A stretch of DNA of 64,000 nucleotides, taken from contig NC_055996.1 in the NCBI RefSeq assembly GCF_018446385.1, positions 131,674,532 to 131,738,531 of the forward strand. Reading direction: 5' to 3'. This stretch comes from Zingiber officinale. Lineage: Eukaryota; Streptophyta; Magnoliopsida; Zingiberales; Zingiberaceae. The first letter of the stretch is position 1; every line of letters starts with the position of its first letter. A program made the position numbers and the translations under genes. This document shows positions 46,617 through 57,959 of this stretch, one piece after another. The notes under the pieces were generated by a model. It was not told the DNA's origin, made no database searches, and saw only the letters and a list, made by a program, of their open reading frames with translations.

Positions 46617-47917
46617 AATATTTATATACACTACGGGGATTCAGAAGGACATTTTGAAAAGGTAAGATATAAAACCATTATAGTTAAATAAACAACATCA
46701 TTATATATATATATTTGTATGGTTGCATAGCATAGCATGATTTCTTTTTTATCCAAAAATCTTAGTTTTCAAGCATCCACTTGATAATAATGTTGATATA
46801 TATGGTAATTTATAGGAGATTGTTCAGTGCTGTTGTATACATGCATGTTGATGGAATTCTTGTAATATTTTCAAAAAGATTTTTAAAAAATAGATTGCAA
46901 AAAAGGAGAATCCTGGGAGCTTTCAAAATTCTCATAAAGAATAGTCACTTATTTAAAACTAATAGCAAAATTTAGACATTTATATATACATATAAAACCG
47001 TATACTTTTTTTTTTGTAATAGCTGTTTTGCACAACGCATTTATTATGCAAATGTGATAATACTGATTGGAATACTCTTAAAATAATTCGTATGATGATA
47101 TTAGAGAAACATTAATTCAATTACATCTACGGTGTTGTCATCAATTTTATTCAATCATGATTTTTTTTTTGAAAAAATCTCTTTTAGGTTATTAAGTTCG
47201 TTTGTGCTCATCATGCCTTTTGTCTTTCTTTGACCTCTAAAATGGTAGGCCGAGGATGAAGATTGGGCAGATGAAGACTGAGCATATGAAGACTGAGCAG
47301 ATGAAGACTCGGCATGAGAGTTGCATCTCATGAAATCCTTTATTGCTAGTAAATTTGTTTTAAGTTTTTTATTTTCAGAAACTTTGAAAGTATATATGTG
47401 GTTTATTATGCGTCACACTAGGACTTCATTTGTCGTTGGATACATTATGATTTTCCTCTCTTGGTGGATGCTACGTGGGATCTTTTTGTTGCTTTATGGT
47501 GGTGTTATGTAATAAATAAACTATTTGATATTGAGTTTGACAATTATGTGATTTGATACTGATCATTTGCATACATTGCAGTTTTTTTCTTAAACGTGGA
47601 TGCACTTTTGTATAAAATAGAAAAGTTCGGTTAAAATGTTTCTAAGAAAATGAATAATTAATACAAGCACTCGACTGCAAATAAAGGAATTCTCAAAAAC
47701 AATATTGTTGCAATCTTTGCAAAAAATGTTACCCAAGTTATTTTGTGTTAATCTCATAGATAAACATTTACATGTTAAAATCACTGCAAGTCCACAATAA
47801 CAAGTGAACATTTGCCATCTTAAATCCTTGCTAATGTACAGAAAACTAATGGCATGATCACTTTTTAGATGACTCGATAACATAGTAAATTCAATTTTTC
47901 CTAGGAACATAACCCTC
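46617..47917 (+). other. NLR1 3' UTR intron, second exon and 3' flank
   Basis: Probable 3' UTR exon from 47249 (GCCGAGGATGAAGATTGGGC), homologous to the final exon of NLR2, and carrying three tandem 18-bp GATGAAGACT-type units at 47266-47313. The sequence 47330-47590 aligns with NLR2 flank 54865-55090. No other gene seen. Confidence 0.65.
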
Positions 47918-48135
47918 GTCTATATGATGATTCCTGCCCTTCTGACTCATACTGTTTTCTCAATGGAAACAACCAATCATTCCGTTCATGTTGGAAAAGT
48001 TGTAAGCAATTTATTATCATAGCAAAGAAGGTTTTGTTTTGTTTTGAGTTTTATTTTCAAGTATATGGTGCTCGCTAGATAGCTAATGCCAATTAATTAT
48101 GCAATCAAGCTCTAAGATTTGCAAGATGTGTATTA
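47918..48135 (+). repeat. Duplicated copy of the KIN7O 3' end
   Basis: Includes an ~80-bp block nearly identical to the KIN7O 3' UTR (GGAAACAACCAATCATTCCG, then GAAAAGTTGTAAGCAATTTA), followed by AATTATGCAATCAAGCTCTA as in the parent. There is no exon. Confidence 0.9.
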
Positions 48136-48564
48136 AATAAAGATTTGGAATGGTAGTTTTTGATTATATGAAATATATACATTATGATGTGGATATATTT
48201 ATCAACTTGTTTATCTTTATATAAGATATATTTACACTATAGGATTTGAATGAGAAACAAAATAATATTGCGTAGTCTTAGTTATCTCTTTTAGGCTTCT
48301 TTCTTTATGCTCTATACAGGGCTGACCCTGACTTTTTGGAGCCCATGGGCGAAAAGAGAAAGGGACCCTATAGGAAAAAAATTTATACTAACATACAATT
48401 TGAATATAGTTTAATAGAAAAATTTAAACTCCATACAAAATATATTTCTCAAGATTCTTTAAAAAATCATATATTTTTTAAGTTTTTCCAAAAAGTATAA
48501 TAGCTACAAATACAAAAAAAAAAGTATAAAATAATCATTGAAAAAATCTATAGCTTCTAGCATT

Positions 48565-49220
48565 TTAAGAAGCAAAATCATCAATAAGGTTTTCAAAATC
48601 AATTTTTTTTAACACCTCATTTTCGATACATAAAATTGTCAAACCATTTATATTCAAATCATTATCATCTTCTTCTCTCAATTCTTCTTGCTCATTCGTT
48701 GCATGATTATGATCATCATTTTCTCTTAATTCTTCCTGCTCATTAATTGTATTATCATTTAGTTCTTCTTGATTACTCAATTGCTGCTCATTTGTTGTAT
48801 GATCATATAGTTCTTCTTGACTTTCTTCTTGTAATTCATCAATTGAATCTTCAATTGAAGAGCTAACTTTAAAAAATTACAAAGAACATCTTTGTGATTT
48901 TTAATAATCTGTTCCACTTTTTTTATATTCTTTTCTAATTCCAAGATTGATATTTTTTGAAAACATGTTTGTACTACAAATTTCAAGTGTAAAAATAAAA
49001 CACACATAATCAACAACAAAGCTAACAATGAAACAAACACAAGTAGTGAAAATAATAGTTGAAGAACAATATAGCCTGGTTTATGCTCGAAACAATCGAT
49101 ATAATTTATTCTATAATGATTAAAATTGAGATGATTTATTTTAACTCTTTCAAATCGATAAGAAAAACCATAAAATATTGGCTCCAATACAATATAAAAA
49201 TTAATATTGAATATTGACAA
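48565..49220 (-). pseudogene. hAT transposase C-terminal remnant plus unrecognised frame
   Basis: The frame ending at 48565 finishes LTILCIENEVLKKIDFENL and then IDDFAS, which resembles the C-terminus of hAT transposases of the TTF-finger/DUF4371 type. Before it is an Asn/Glu-rich repeat (NEQEELRENDD, NEQEELREEDD). The frame 49220-48777 has a hydrophobic stretch (LLFSLLVFVSLLALLLIMCV) and a Lys-rich part that I cannot assign. No catalytic domain remains. Confidence 0.55.
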
Positions 49221-49689
49221 TAAGAAAAAAATATAGATAAGTAGGTAGCTTACATTGTAAGTTTATATATTGATGAATTATGATATTGATGAAACTAAAA
49301 TTTCAATTGGAGATTATAATTTTCTGGTTTAATTAGAAGAGATTCAAAGAAGAAGAAAGGACAAAATAATTAGTATTCAGAATTCATACTTTACTCTTCA
49401 GAAGTCATAATCTTATGACTTCTGTAAATAAATTAATGAAGAAAGAGCTGCACAAACAATAAAATCTTGGAAAGAGAAAAAATGATCATTTACCTTCCTT
49501 CTTTTTTTTTTCTTTTATTTTTTTATTAAATTTTAATAGAAAATATATTTTTGGGACATTTATTAAAACAATTTAATAATATATATTTGGATCTTTATTA
49601 AAATAATCCAGTAATTTTTTTTAGGTTTTTATTAAAATAATCTAATTATATATAATATATATTATATATACATGTCAAATTTGGGGCCC

Positions 49690-49848
49690 CCTGATCAGAT
49701 CCTCTGTCCCAAGATTCTTGTGTCCCTCCTCGTCGATCGGACGGTCATGACAGCCTCGTGATGTGCACTGCATCCTTGAGATATGATCTAGCCCGTCCGA
49801 TCGGTGAGGTGACACGGAGAATCTTGGGACAGAGGATATGATCTCAAA
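49690..49848. mobile_element. MITE nested in the hAT element, same family as 18853-19046
   Basis: The arms begin GATCAGATCCTCTGTCCC and (reverse) GATCATATCCTCTGTCCC. The interior shares CCTTGAGATATGATCT and the CGATCGG motif with the MITE at 18853-19046. Confidence 0.75.
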
Positions 49849-49909
49849 AATCGGGGGCCCTTGTCCATCGCCCTCGGTGACATGCCTCAAGGCTGGCCTT
49901 GGCTCTATA

Positions 49910-50460
49910 GGATGTAAATGAACTGAACGTTCGTGAATAAGTTTAGTATTAGTTCAGTTTAGTAAGAGTTTGTTTATATTTCTTCAATACACATAAAATC
50001 AATTAAATGAATAAACTTGCATAATTTGTTAAATTAAACGAACAAGCTTGTATACATGTGTACAACTCGTTAATGTTTATGAACAACGTTCTAAATAATA
50101 TTTATAAATAACGTTCGTAAACAATATTCGAGAATTATGTTCATAAATAAAACTCTATTAGCATGCTAAATAAACAAATACACTTTCAACATGAACAAAT
50201 AAGTTTGTATTATCAAACTCAATAATCAATCAAACAAGTTTAAAATGTAAAAATTTTAAATTATCAAACAAATATGATTTGGGAGACCGATAACATTAAG
50301 CTCAAGCCTATTTGAATGAAGCTCAAGCTCATAAAAAGGGAACCAAGCTAAGTTTGAATAATGATTTTAACGGCTTGATATATTTTAGACTTGTCTTGAT
50401 TTAATTACTTTATTAAACAAACTTGAATAATATAAAATTTGACTCGACTTAGATCATTTA
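49910..50460. repeat. AT-rich dispersed-repeat-like sequence
   Basis: Repeated GAACGTTCGTGAAT / AACGTTCGTAAACAA-like words and AAGCTCAAGC words give it the look of an old transposon, but I cannot set borders or a family. Confidence 0.35.
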
Positions 50461-51167
50461 TAACTCTATTTATGGTACTCACATTCCTCAAAATAGTTGG
50501 AGTTGCCCATGAATGGAAGCTTGTGCGCGGTTGCATTATAAGAAGGAAAAAAAAACCATTTTATTTATTCTAATGTTCTTTAATTATTTGATTTATAATT
50601 TATAATAATTTAAAAACAAATTGAATTTATATTTTAAAACAGTAGGGGAGCGCTATTTGGTTTCTCATGCACCATTTTAATTAAATTAATGCCAATTTGC
50701 AAGTATTTAGAATAATTAGAAATCAATGCCATGGCAATAAATACTTAATTGCCACAAAGATGGAGAGCCTTTTAAATAACGGATTTGACACCACCGCAAT
50801 TGCTTTCATGGGCAATAAAGATTAGCTTAATTGTCCCAATCGAAAGCTGTGACTTGAGGGGAGGGTAAGTAAACAATCATTATCGGAGACTTTCTGCGTC
50901 CAATCAAAATGCATAATCGGACTAAATGATTGATGTAGCAGTATCGAAGACTAGAGTAGTTGACCGATGCAATTTTTACAATTATTGTATGTATCGGAGA
51001 CTTTTTATTTTTTTTCCATTTAAGTATATAAAAATGGATATTACAAAATTGCAAACTCTTGTTCGTCTAAATTAGTGGTTATTTACATTCTCCAAAATCT
51101 TCCAGGCACGACAAATTAAAGAAGAAGAGCTTCTAAATCTTTGTTGTTCTAAGTTTCAGGCATAGCT
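50461..51167 (+). promoter_or_regulatory. NLR2 upstream region
   Basis: A TATATAAAAA box lies at 51025-51034, about 135 bp before the start codon. The region 50755-50930 is homologous to the KIN7O-NLR1 spacer (40900-40990 and 41540-41600), confirming duplication of the promoter side. Confidence 0.55.
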
Positions 51168-54100
51168 ATGGAAGCACCTTTGCTAGCTGTGGGTCGCTTC
51201 ATGGTGGACAAGGTGGCAATTCTCGTCGAACTCGACGAGAAACTCAAGGCAATAACTGGCATCAAAGGGAAGATGGAGAAGCTCAAGGAGTTGTCCACCC
51301 TCATTGACATGGTGATCCAAGACGTCGAGTCCCACCCTTTAAATAAAGATGCCGTGAAGGACTTGCTGAGGAAGATCAAATACTTGGCCTACGATCTCGA
51401 GGATGTTGTGGATTACTATGACACCAAAGTCTTGCAGAAGAAGCAGAGATCAAACACTGCTTTAAGGCCGGTGTGCGATTTCTTCTCTTCTAATAATCAA
51501 GTTGTATTTAAGAGTATGATAGGCGGCATGATCAAAGCTATAACAGATAGTCTGGATTCTATTTTACTGCAAAACTCCATTTTTCTTAATTTGCCACAAG
51601 GCAGTATTCGCACGTCGGAATCAAATCTCCATGAAGAGAGACATTCCCGCACTAGCTTGGTTGTTATAGGGAGAGATACAGAGAAGAATATGATTGTCGA
51701 CATGTTAACAAAGGATGATGATGAAGATGAAAGTAGTACTCATGATACATTGAAGGTCATCGCCATCGTTGGGATGGGTGGCCTGGGGAAGACTACACTT
51801 GCTCAGCTTGTTTTCAACGATGAGAAGGTGAAAGCTCATTTTGAAAGTTGGAGAATGTGGAAAGTTGTTGGGGCTGAATTTGATCGTAAAAGGCTAATGA
51901 AATCTGTTTTAGAATTGGCTACTGGTAAACCAGTCAACATCTCAGAAATAGATTTAGTGAGGCAGGAGCTAGAAAAAACATTATCTGGGAAGAAATTCCT
52001 GCTCGTCCTGGATGATGTATGGAATGAAAATGCATCAAGCTGGGATGTGCTGAAAGCAGCCTTAACATGTGGGGCGAGAGGAAGCAAAGTTTTGGTGACA
52101 ACTCGTAGCCTACGGGTCTCTTCAATTATGGGTTCAAATACCACCCACCAAATACAACAGTTGTCTCGAGATGATTGTTTGTCCTTGTTTCAACAATCTG
52201 CTTTTGGAGATGAAGCAGCGGACCAAAAGTTGATGGGAATCGGTGGAAAGATTGTTGAGAAATGTGGCGGTGTGCCCTTGGCTGCCATATCTCTTGGTAG
52301 CATGCTCCATGACACTCGAGATGAGACTTATTGGTCCTCGGTGTTGAAGAGTGAAATATGGCAGCTCCAAGATGAGGAACAGAAAGTATTAGCTGTACTA
52401 AAGTGGAGCTATGACTCTCTCCCTCTACAATCAAAGAAGTGCTTCGCATTTGGCTCCCTATTCCCAAAGAACTATATGATGAACAAGGATGAATTGATAC
52501 GACTGTGGATAGCAAATGGTTTCGTAAGTTCAGAAGGAAATTTTGATGCAGAAACATTGGGCAACCGTATCTTTGATGATCTTGTGTCGAGATCGTTCTT
52601 TCTCTTGGTACCATCTCAAGATGTAACCGAGTGCACAATGCATGATTTGATGCATGATCTGGCACGATCAGTATCTGCAGATGTATATTGGAATTCTAAT
52701 CAAGACTCAGTTGAAGACATTGGTAAACGAACATATCATTATTTGCAAATATTTCCGGGAGAATTACCAAATGATATGTTTTCTCAGGTCTTAAGCAAGA
52801 AGCCATTGTACTTGCGCACCTTTATGTCCCAAGATACATCTTCACACTTGAATATCAACCTGCTTGATGTCTTCTCAAAACTGAAATTCTTGCGGGTTTT
52901 AGATTTAAGATCCAACAATATCAAGGAGGTACCAGCATCAATAGGAAATTTGATACATTTGAGGTATCTTAACTTATCTTGGAATGATATTGAAGTTTTA
53001 CCCGACTCCATAACCCTTCTCCTCAATTTACAATATCTTCATTGCAATAACCTTAGATTGACATACATGCCTCGTGGGTTGTCACGACTAATTAATCTTC
53101 GATGTTTACCCCACTTTGATGCTGATAACAGAAGTGGGGCATGCTCAATTACAGAGCTTGAGGATTTAAAGCTTCATGGAGAAATGACAATTAAGTTTTC
53201 AAAGAATTTTAAGAATTATTCTTGCGGCGGAAGACAAATTTTGAAGAATAAACATCTTAGTGAACTATCCTTGCATTTTAATTGCTCGGAGAGTAATGAC
53301 AAAGACATGTTGGATGATCTTTCTCCTAGCACGAACTTAAAGAAGTTGAGCATACGCAATTACGGGAGTAGACAATTTCCAGCATGGTTGATAGAGTCAC
53401 ACTTGCCAAATTTGTTGGAAGTTAGCCTTGACAATTGCTATGGTTGTGAGCATATTCCCCCGTTTGGAAATCTGCAGTTCCTTAAGAAGCTTCGCTTATG
53501 CATAATGAATGACATTTTCACACAGATGGGTGCTGAGTTCCACGGGCACGGAGGCTTTCCTTCCCTTCGAGAGCTCTCCTTATCTTCGATCTATAATTTA
53601 GAGGAATGGTCTGAGTCTGATGGCGTCGATCAGTTGTTCCCTTTACTGCAGAAGTTGCGGATTCTGCGATGTCCCAAATTGAAATCAATGCCGAGGTTTC
53701 CGAAAATCCAGGAGCTTGAGATATCATATTGCAGTGAGAGCCTACTCTCATGTATCGGAAGGTTGAGTTCTCTTTCTGTTCTCAAAGTGGAGGATATGAA
53801 CGACATGACATCTCTTCCAAGTGGCTGCATCAGAAACCTCACATGCTTGAAGAAATTGAAAATTACAGAGTGCGGACGACTCCAATCTCTTCCTGGGGAT
53901 GAAATGCAGCACCTAGAAATGATGCGTTCGTTGACCATTTACAGTTGTAACAATTTGTCATCCTTCCCGTCAGAGGTGGAGCGTCTCAGGTCTCTACGTC
54001 TCACGAGATCTCAACGTATAGCAGTGGAACCAGAATTACTCGTACCATTCTTAAATTCACTGAATAAGTTCCGAATAGAGATTTGTGGCAAGAAGGTCAA

Positions 54101-54810
54101 CTTACGCGGGCAACTGCAACGCTTACACACGCTCAAAGAATTGTTAATAAGTGGGAAACATGGTACATTTTGCTTTTACCGCAAAGCCACGAAGTTAGGC
54201 ATTTGTTGTTGTGATGAATTGGAGTCGTTGATGACGACAACAGAGTTAGCAGCAAGCAGTACTGTACTGCTAGAAGATTTATACATAAATGAATTTTCCA
54301 ATCTCACGACGTTGCCTGAGTGGCTACAGCATCTCAAGTCTCTTCGTATTCTATCAATCCGGAACTGCCAACGATTAGAAAGGGTGCCAAGGGGTTTGAA
54401 GGATCTATCTATGTTGAGAGTTTTGAAGTTTATCAATTGCCCACAGCTGGAAGGAAGATGCGAAAGGGAGACAGGAGATGATTGGCCCATCATCTCGCAT
54501 GTGACACAGGTTGTTGTCTGTCAAGTTCCTCAGATTCGATTGAACATAGTTCAACAGGTAAGATTGAAAATCATTTTAGTAGTAAAATATATAACTAGTA
54601 AGATGATATTGGATAAATATTAATTTAATTATATCTTTTGATTCCCTTACAGTGGTGTAAATTGATTGAGCCTATACTGAAAGAACTTGATTTTAGAAAC
54701 CCAATAAGAACTCAAAATAGAAAATACAAGTTCATAAACATCCAACTTGTTTATTGCCCTATTGAACTGACCTTTTTTTTTTACCTTAATATTTGTAGGC
54801 CGAGGGTTGA
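51168..54810 (+). CDS. CC-NB-ARC-LRR disease resistance protein (RGA-like), NLR2
   Basis: An intracellular immune receptor, tandem paralogue of NLR1. Coiled coil with EDVVDYYDT; P-loop GMGGLGKTT (202-210); kinase-2 LLVLDDVW; GLPL as CGGVPLAA; RNBS-D CFAFGSLFPKNY; MHD as MHDLMHDLA; then LRRs. I favour a splice: exon 1 51168-54557 (donor GTAAG) joined to 54799-54810 (acceptor TTTGTAG, then GCCGAGGGTTGA), giving 1133 residues. The same donor and acceptor are found after NLR1. If unspliced, the frame runs to 54623. Compared with NLR1, 30 residues are missing early in the LRRs. RNBS-A reads WKVVGAEF, again unusual. All core motifs look functional. The ligand is unknown. Confidence 0.94.
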
Positions 54811-55549
54811 GATTGGGCATGAGATCTTAATTATTGTTCAGAGATGTATCTATTGTGTCCTCTGATGTGAAATGAAGTTTGCAAGTAAATTTATTTTATT
54901 TTTCAAATACTTTAAAATATATGTGGATTATTAGTGTAGGATACATTATGTTTTTTTCTTATTCAAAGGATTATTGTTATGTTATGTGGGATCTTTTCGT
55001 TGCTTTATGGTCTAATAATTATATCATAAATGATCTACTTGATATTGGATCGCCAATTTAGTGATTTGATACTAGTTATTTTGCATACATTATTATTATT
55101 TTTCTTATACTACAATTCTCTTTTGCATAAAATAGAGAAGATTCTGTCAAAATATTTTTGTAAATATATATATATATATATGCTAAATGCCAACTTTGAA
55201 ATGATTAAGCGTATGCCTCTAGAAAAACAAGTACAATATAAGTAGATGTTCTGCAATACTTACATATTTGAAATAAACTTTTTTTTTTAATGTTTTTGGT
55301 GCAATTAACTTATAAAAAAAAGCTATTTCACAAATTTTAATTGATATGATAGTTCAAGGTTATGTTATCACCTGGTGTCTCATTCAAAGAAGCTACTATA
55401 ATGGTATTATAATTCAATCATGACTAACAAGACATGACTTCTCATTCCTTTATCAATAAGGAGCAAACTAATTCGTTGCAAATAGGTATTCAAGAGGAAA
55501 AAAAATGGAAATAATATTATGAAATTAGAAATATAGATTGGTAGAGTGA
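54811..55549 (+). other. NLR2 3' flank
   Basis: Homologous to the NLR1 flank to about 55090, then AT-rich with a TA repeat near 55165. No gene seen. Confidence 0.55.
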
Positions 55550-55990
55550 GACAAAAGAAAACATTTTTTTAATATAACAAAAAAAATGAGTTCAAAAGAT
55601 TTGAATATTATTAATAATATAGTTTTGTACATATTCAATAGAAGAATTATCTTGAAAAAAACTTTGCGATGGCAATTCAGAGATGAGTCAATGAAGGAAG
55701 ATTGAAAGAAATTTTGATTGATTCAATTAATAATAGTTTAATGTATTTTAGTATTCCTTTGGCTATAGTTGGGGTTTGATGAATGATGAGGATGACTAAC
55801 GCTATTTTATTTATTTTTTTTGTAATTTTATTATTTAATGAAGTTTATACTTAAAAGAATGTCTTGTGCAATTTAATTTAAAAAAAAATGAAAAATCAAA
55901 TTAAAATATTACTTTAAATAAAAGTAAACGGAGAGACTTTTAAATAATGGATTTGACATCACTTCCACGAGCAACAAAAAATTAGCTTCT
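55550..55990 (+). repeat. Diverged copy of KIN7O intron 28 followed by the spacer motif
   Basis: 55550-55890 aligns in order with KIN7O intron 28 (38680-39090). About 40 bp later GGAGAGACTTTTAAATAATGG matches the spacer motif found before NLR1 and NLR2. No kinesin exon remains between them. This looks like the start of a third duplication unit. Confidence 0.72.
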
Positions 55991-56244
55991 TAAGAATAAA
56001 TGATACACTAATGACCTTAAATAAGAGAGCGTTTACTTTCAACTTTATTTTCTTAAAAACACACGTTGTTTTTCAGAAAATAATTTTTAAATATTCTTTA
56101 TTTTTTTATAAAATGATATCTTACTTTCAAAAAAACGCCGTCAACCAAACAATATTTTCTCTTTTTTAATAAAATGAAAAAGAAAAAAAAAAATAACCAA
56201 ATCAAATGCTGTCTTAATTTTTAGCAGCAAAATAACCTCATTCA

Positions 56245-56295
<51 letters not shown>

Positions 56296-56339
56296 TAAAT
56301 CAAATTGTTTTATTTTTAGCAGCAAAATAACCTCATTCA

Positions 56340-56391
<52 letters not shown>

Positions 56392-56463
56392 TTTTGAATG
56401 AGGTTACTTTGACCAAATCAAATGCTGTCTTAATTTTTAGCAGCAAAATAACCTCATTCAAAA

Positions 56464-56507
<44 letters not shown>

Positions 56508-56602
56508 AATGAGGTTACTTTGACCAAATCAAATGCTGTCTTAATGTTTAGCAGCAAAGTAACCTCATTCAAAAAATATATATATATATATATATATAGG
56601 TC
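56245..56602. repeat. (TA)n microsatellites alternating with a ~70-bp palindromic unit
   Basis: Four TA tracts (near 56248, 56345, 56468 and 56577) are separated by copies of a unit with the inverted ends TTTGAATGAGGTTACTTTG and CAAAATAACCTCATTCAAA around a CAAATGCTGTCTTAAT core. Open frames here are repeat artefacts (Ile-Tyr runs). Confidence 0.88.
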
Positions 56603-57344
56603 CGCTAAATTAATGACATTTAGTATCGGTCCCATGAATATAAAGGGAAGTAAATATAGGTATACAGATCATAAGTATATAGTGGGTTAAATCTCAGGTT
56701 GTTAGTTCCTGAGAATCGACTCCTGACTATTATGCCAGAAATGTCATACGTCCACCGTCTATGTTACACCCCTGAGACAAAGCTGTAGAAATTAAGAGAT
56801 GGAGAAATTAACCATATCATTAAATCCAAAATTGATTGAGAAATAAAGAGTACAAGGCCTTATATAGTTAATTACAAGAAAAAATCTAAACCATAAACTG
56901 AAAAGATAAAAGATTATATCTAAATCCTAAACTAAAAAAGGTAAAAGACTAAATTGCCCAAAAAACTATAAACTAATAATTCTAATAGATTATATAATCT
57001 AAATTATATAATCTAACAAAAGCAACCTCCTTCCAAGTAATCATAGACCAGTGTTGTATATAGGCCCAGGTTGATTCCCAGCAGGTATGAAATATTCCAT
57101 TAGTTGGTTAATCTCTCCTTGCATCCGTTGTTGTTATTAGACGAAAACCCTTGTGATTTATCTTTCTTCTCGATAGTAGGAGGCCATCATGGAGGGGCCG
57201 TCGAGATGACGATTTCAACAAGCCAATGAATAAGTGTCCTAATTGGGTTGCTCAAGGAATGTCCTGTATGTTAGTAACATAGGGGAAAGTACCAACACAA
57301 TTCAAGATATAACATAGGGGAAAATGTAATCAGGATTATATTAC
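56603..57344. other. Unassigned sequence between TA array and MITE
   Basis: No gene seen. Parts near 56760-57000 have a transposon-like look (AAACTAAAAAAGGTAAAAGAC words), but without borders. Confidence 0.3.
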
Positions 57345-57925
57345 AAGGCTGATTATTTTATTTGGTTTAATTTTAAACTTGTAATGTAATGTAATCTGAA
57401 TTACAAAAGACAGTGAAGTTATGTAATCTGGATGACAAAGCAAATACTATATAATTCGATTACATTACGAGGTCACCGTTTAACCAAAATTTAAATGCCG
57501 AATATACCTCTAATCCATCGCGACCGCCGTCGGCGGTGGTGGCTGCAGCCGACAGCTGACGATCAATGGGTGGCGGCGGCCGACGACCGGCGGGCGGCGG
57601 CGACCAGCGACCAACAGGCGGCGACGACCGACGGGTGGCAACGACCGGCAACCGGAGATCGGCAACGACCATTGGTTGCCACAAGCTCCGATAGAGGTGC
57701 AACGGTCGTCAATAGAGGTCGCAGAATATTTTTATCATTTTATAATAATACGAATTACATTCCTTATAAAAAATAATGGATACCAAATAAAAAAATGTAA
57801 TCATCCTTGTAATTAAAGATTACATACATTAACATTACCAAACATAGTAATGTAATCAAGATTACATTAAATTACATTACAAATTTGATTACATTACAAG
57901 TTAGATTACACTCAATCAAACATAG
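57345..57925. mobile_element. MITE-like element with TGTAATGTAATC-rich arms and GC-rich centre
   Basis: The arms are inverted: left TTTGGTTTAATTTTAAACTT then GTAATGTAATGTAATC; right, in reverse, TTTGATTGAGTGTAATCTAA then CTTGTAATGTAATC. The centre (57515-57700) is a CGG/CGACGA-rich block unlike the surroundings. Exact ends uncertain. Confidence 0.65.
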
Positions 57926-57959
57926 TCGAAGCATAGCAGATCTTCTCTTTAACCCAGCC

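Larger units (their letters stand above)
48317..49901. mobile_element. Non-autonomous hAT element with perfect 8-bp target duplication
   Basis: The terminal repeats are CAGGGCTGAC and (reverse) CAAGGCCAGC. The octamer GCTCTATA is duplicated exactly (48309-48316 and 49902-49909). The 1585-bp interior holds a transposase C-terminal remnant on the minus strand and a nested MITE. It lies in the spacer between the KIN7O 3'-end copy and NLR2, so it arrived after that duplication unless another copy is found. Confidence 0.93.

Noticed and set aside
56333-56690. Open frames with Tyr-Ile runs
   Set aside because: Translations of TA microsatellites.
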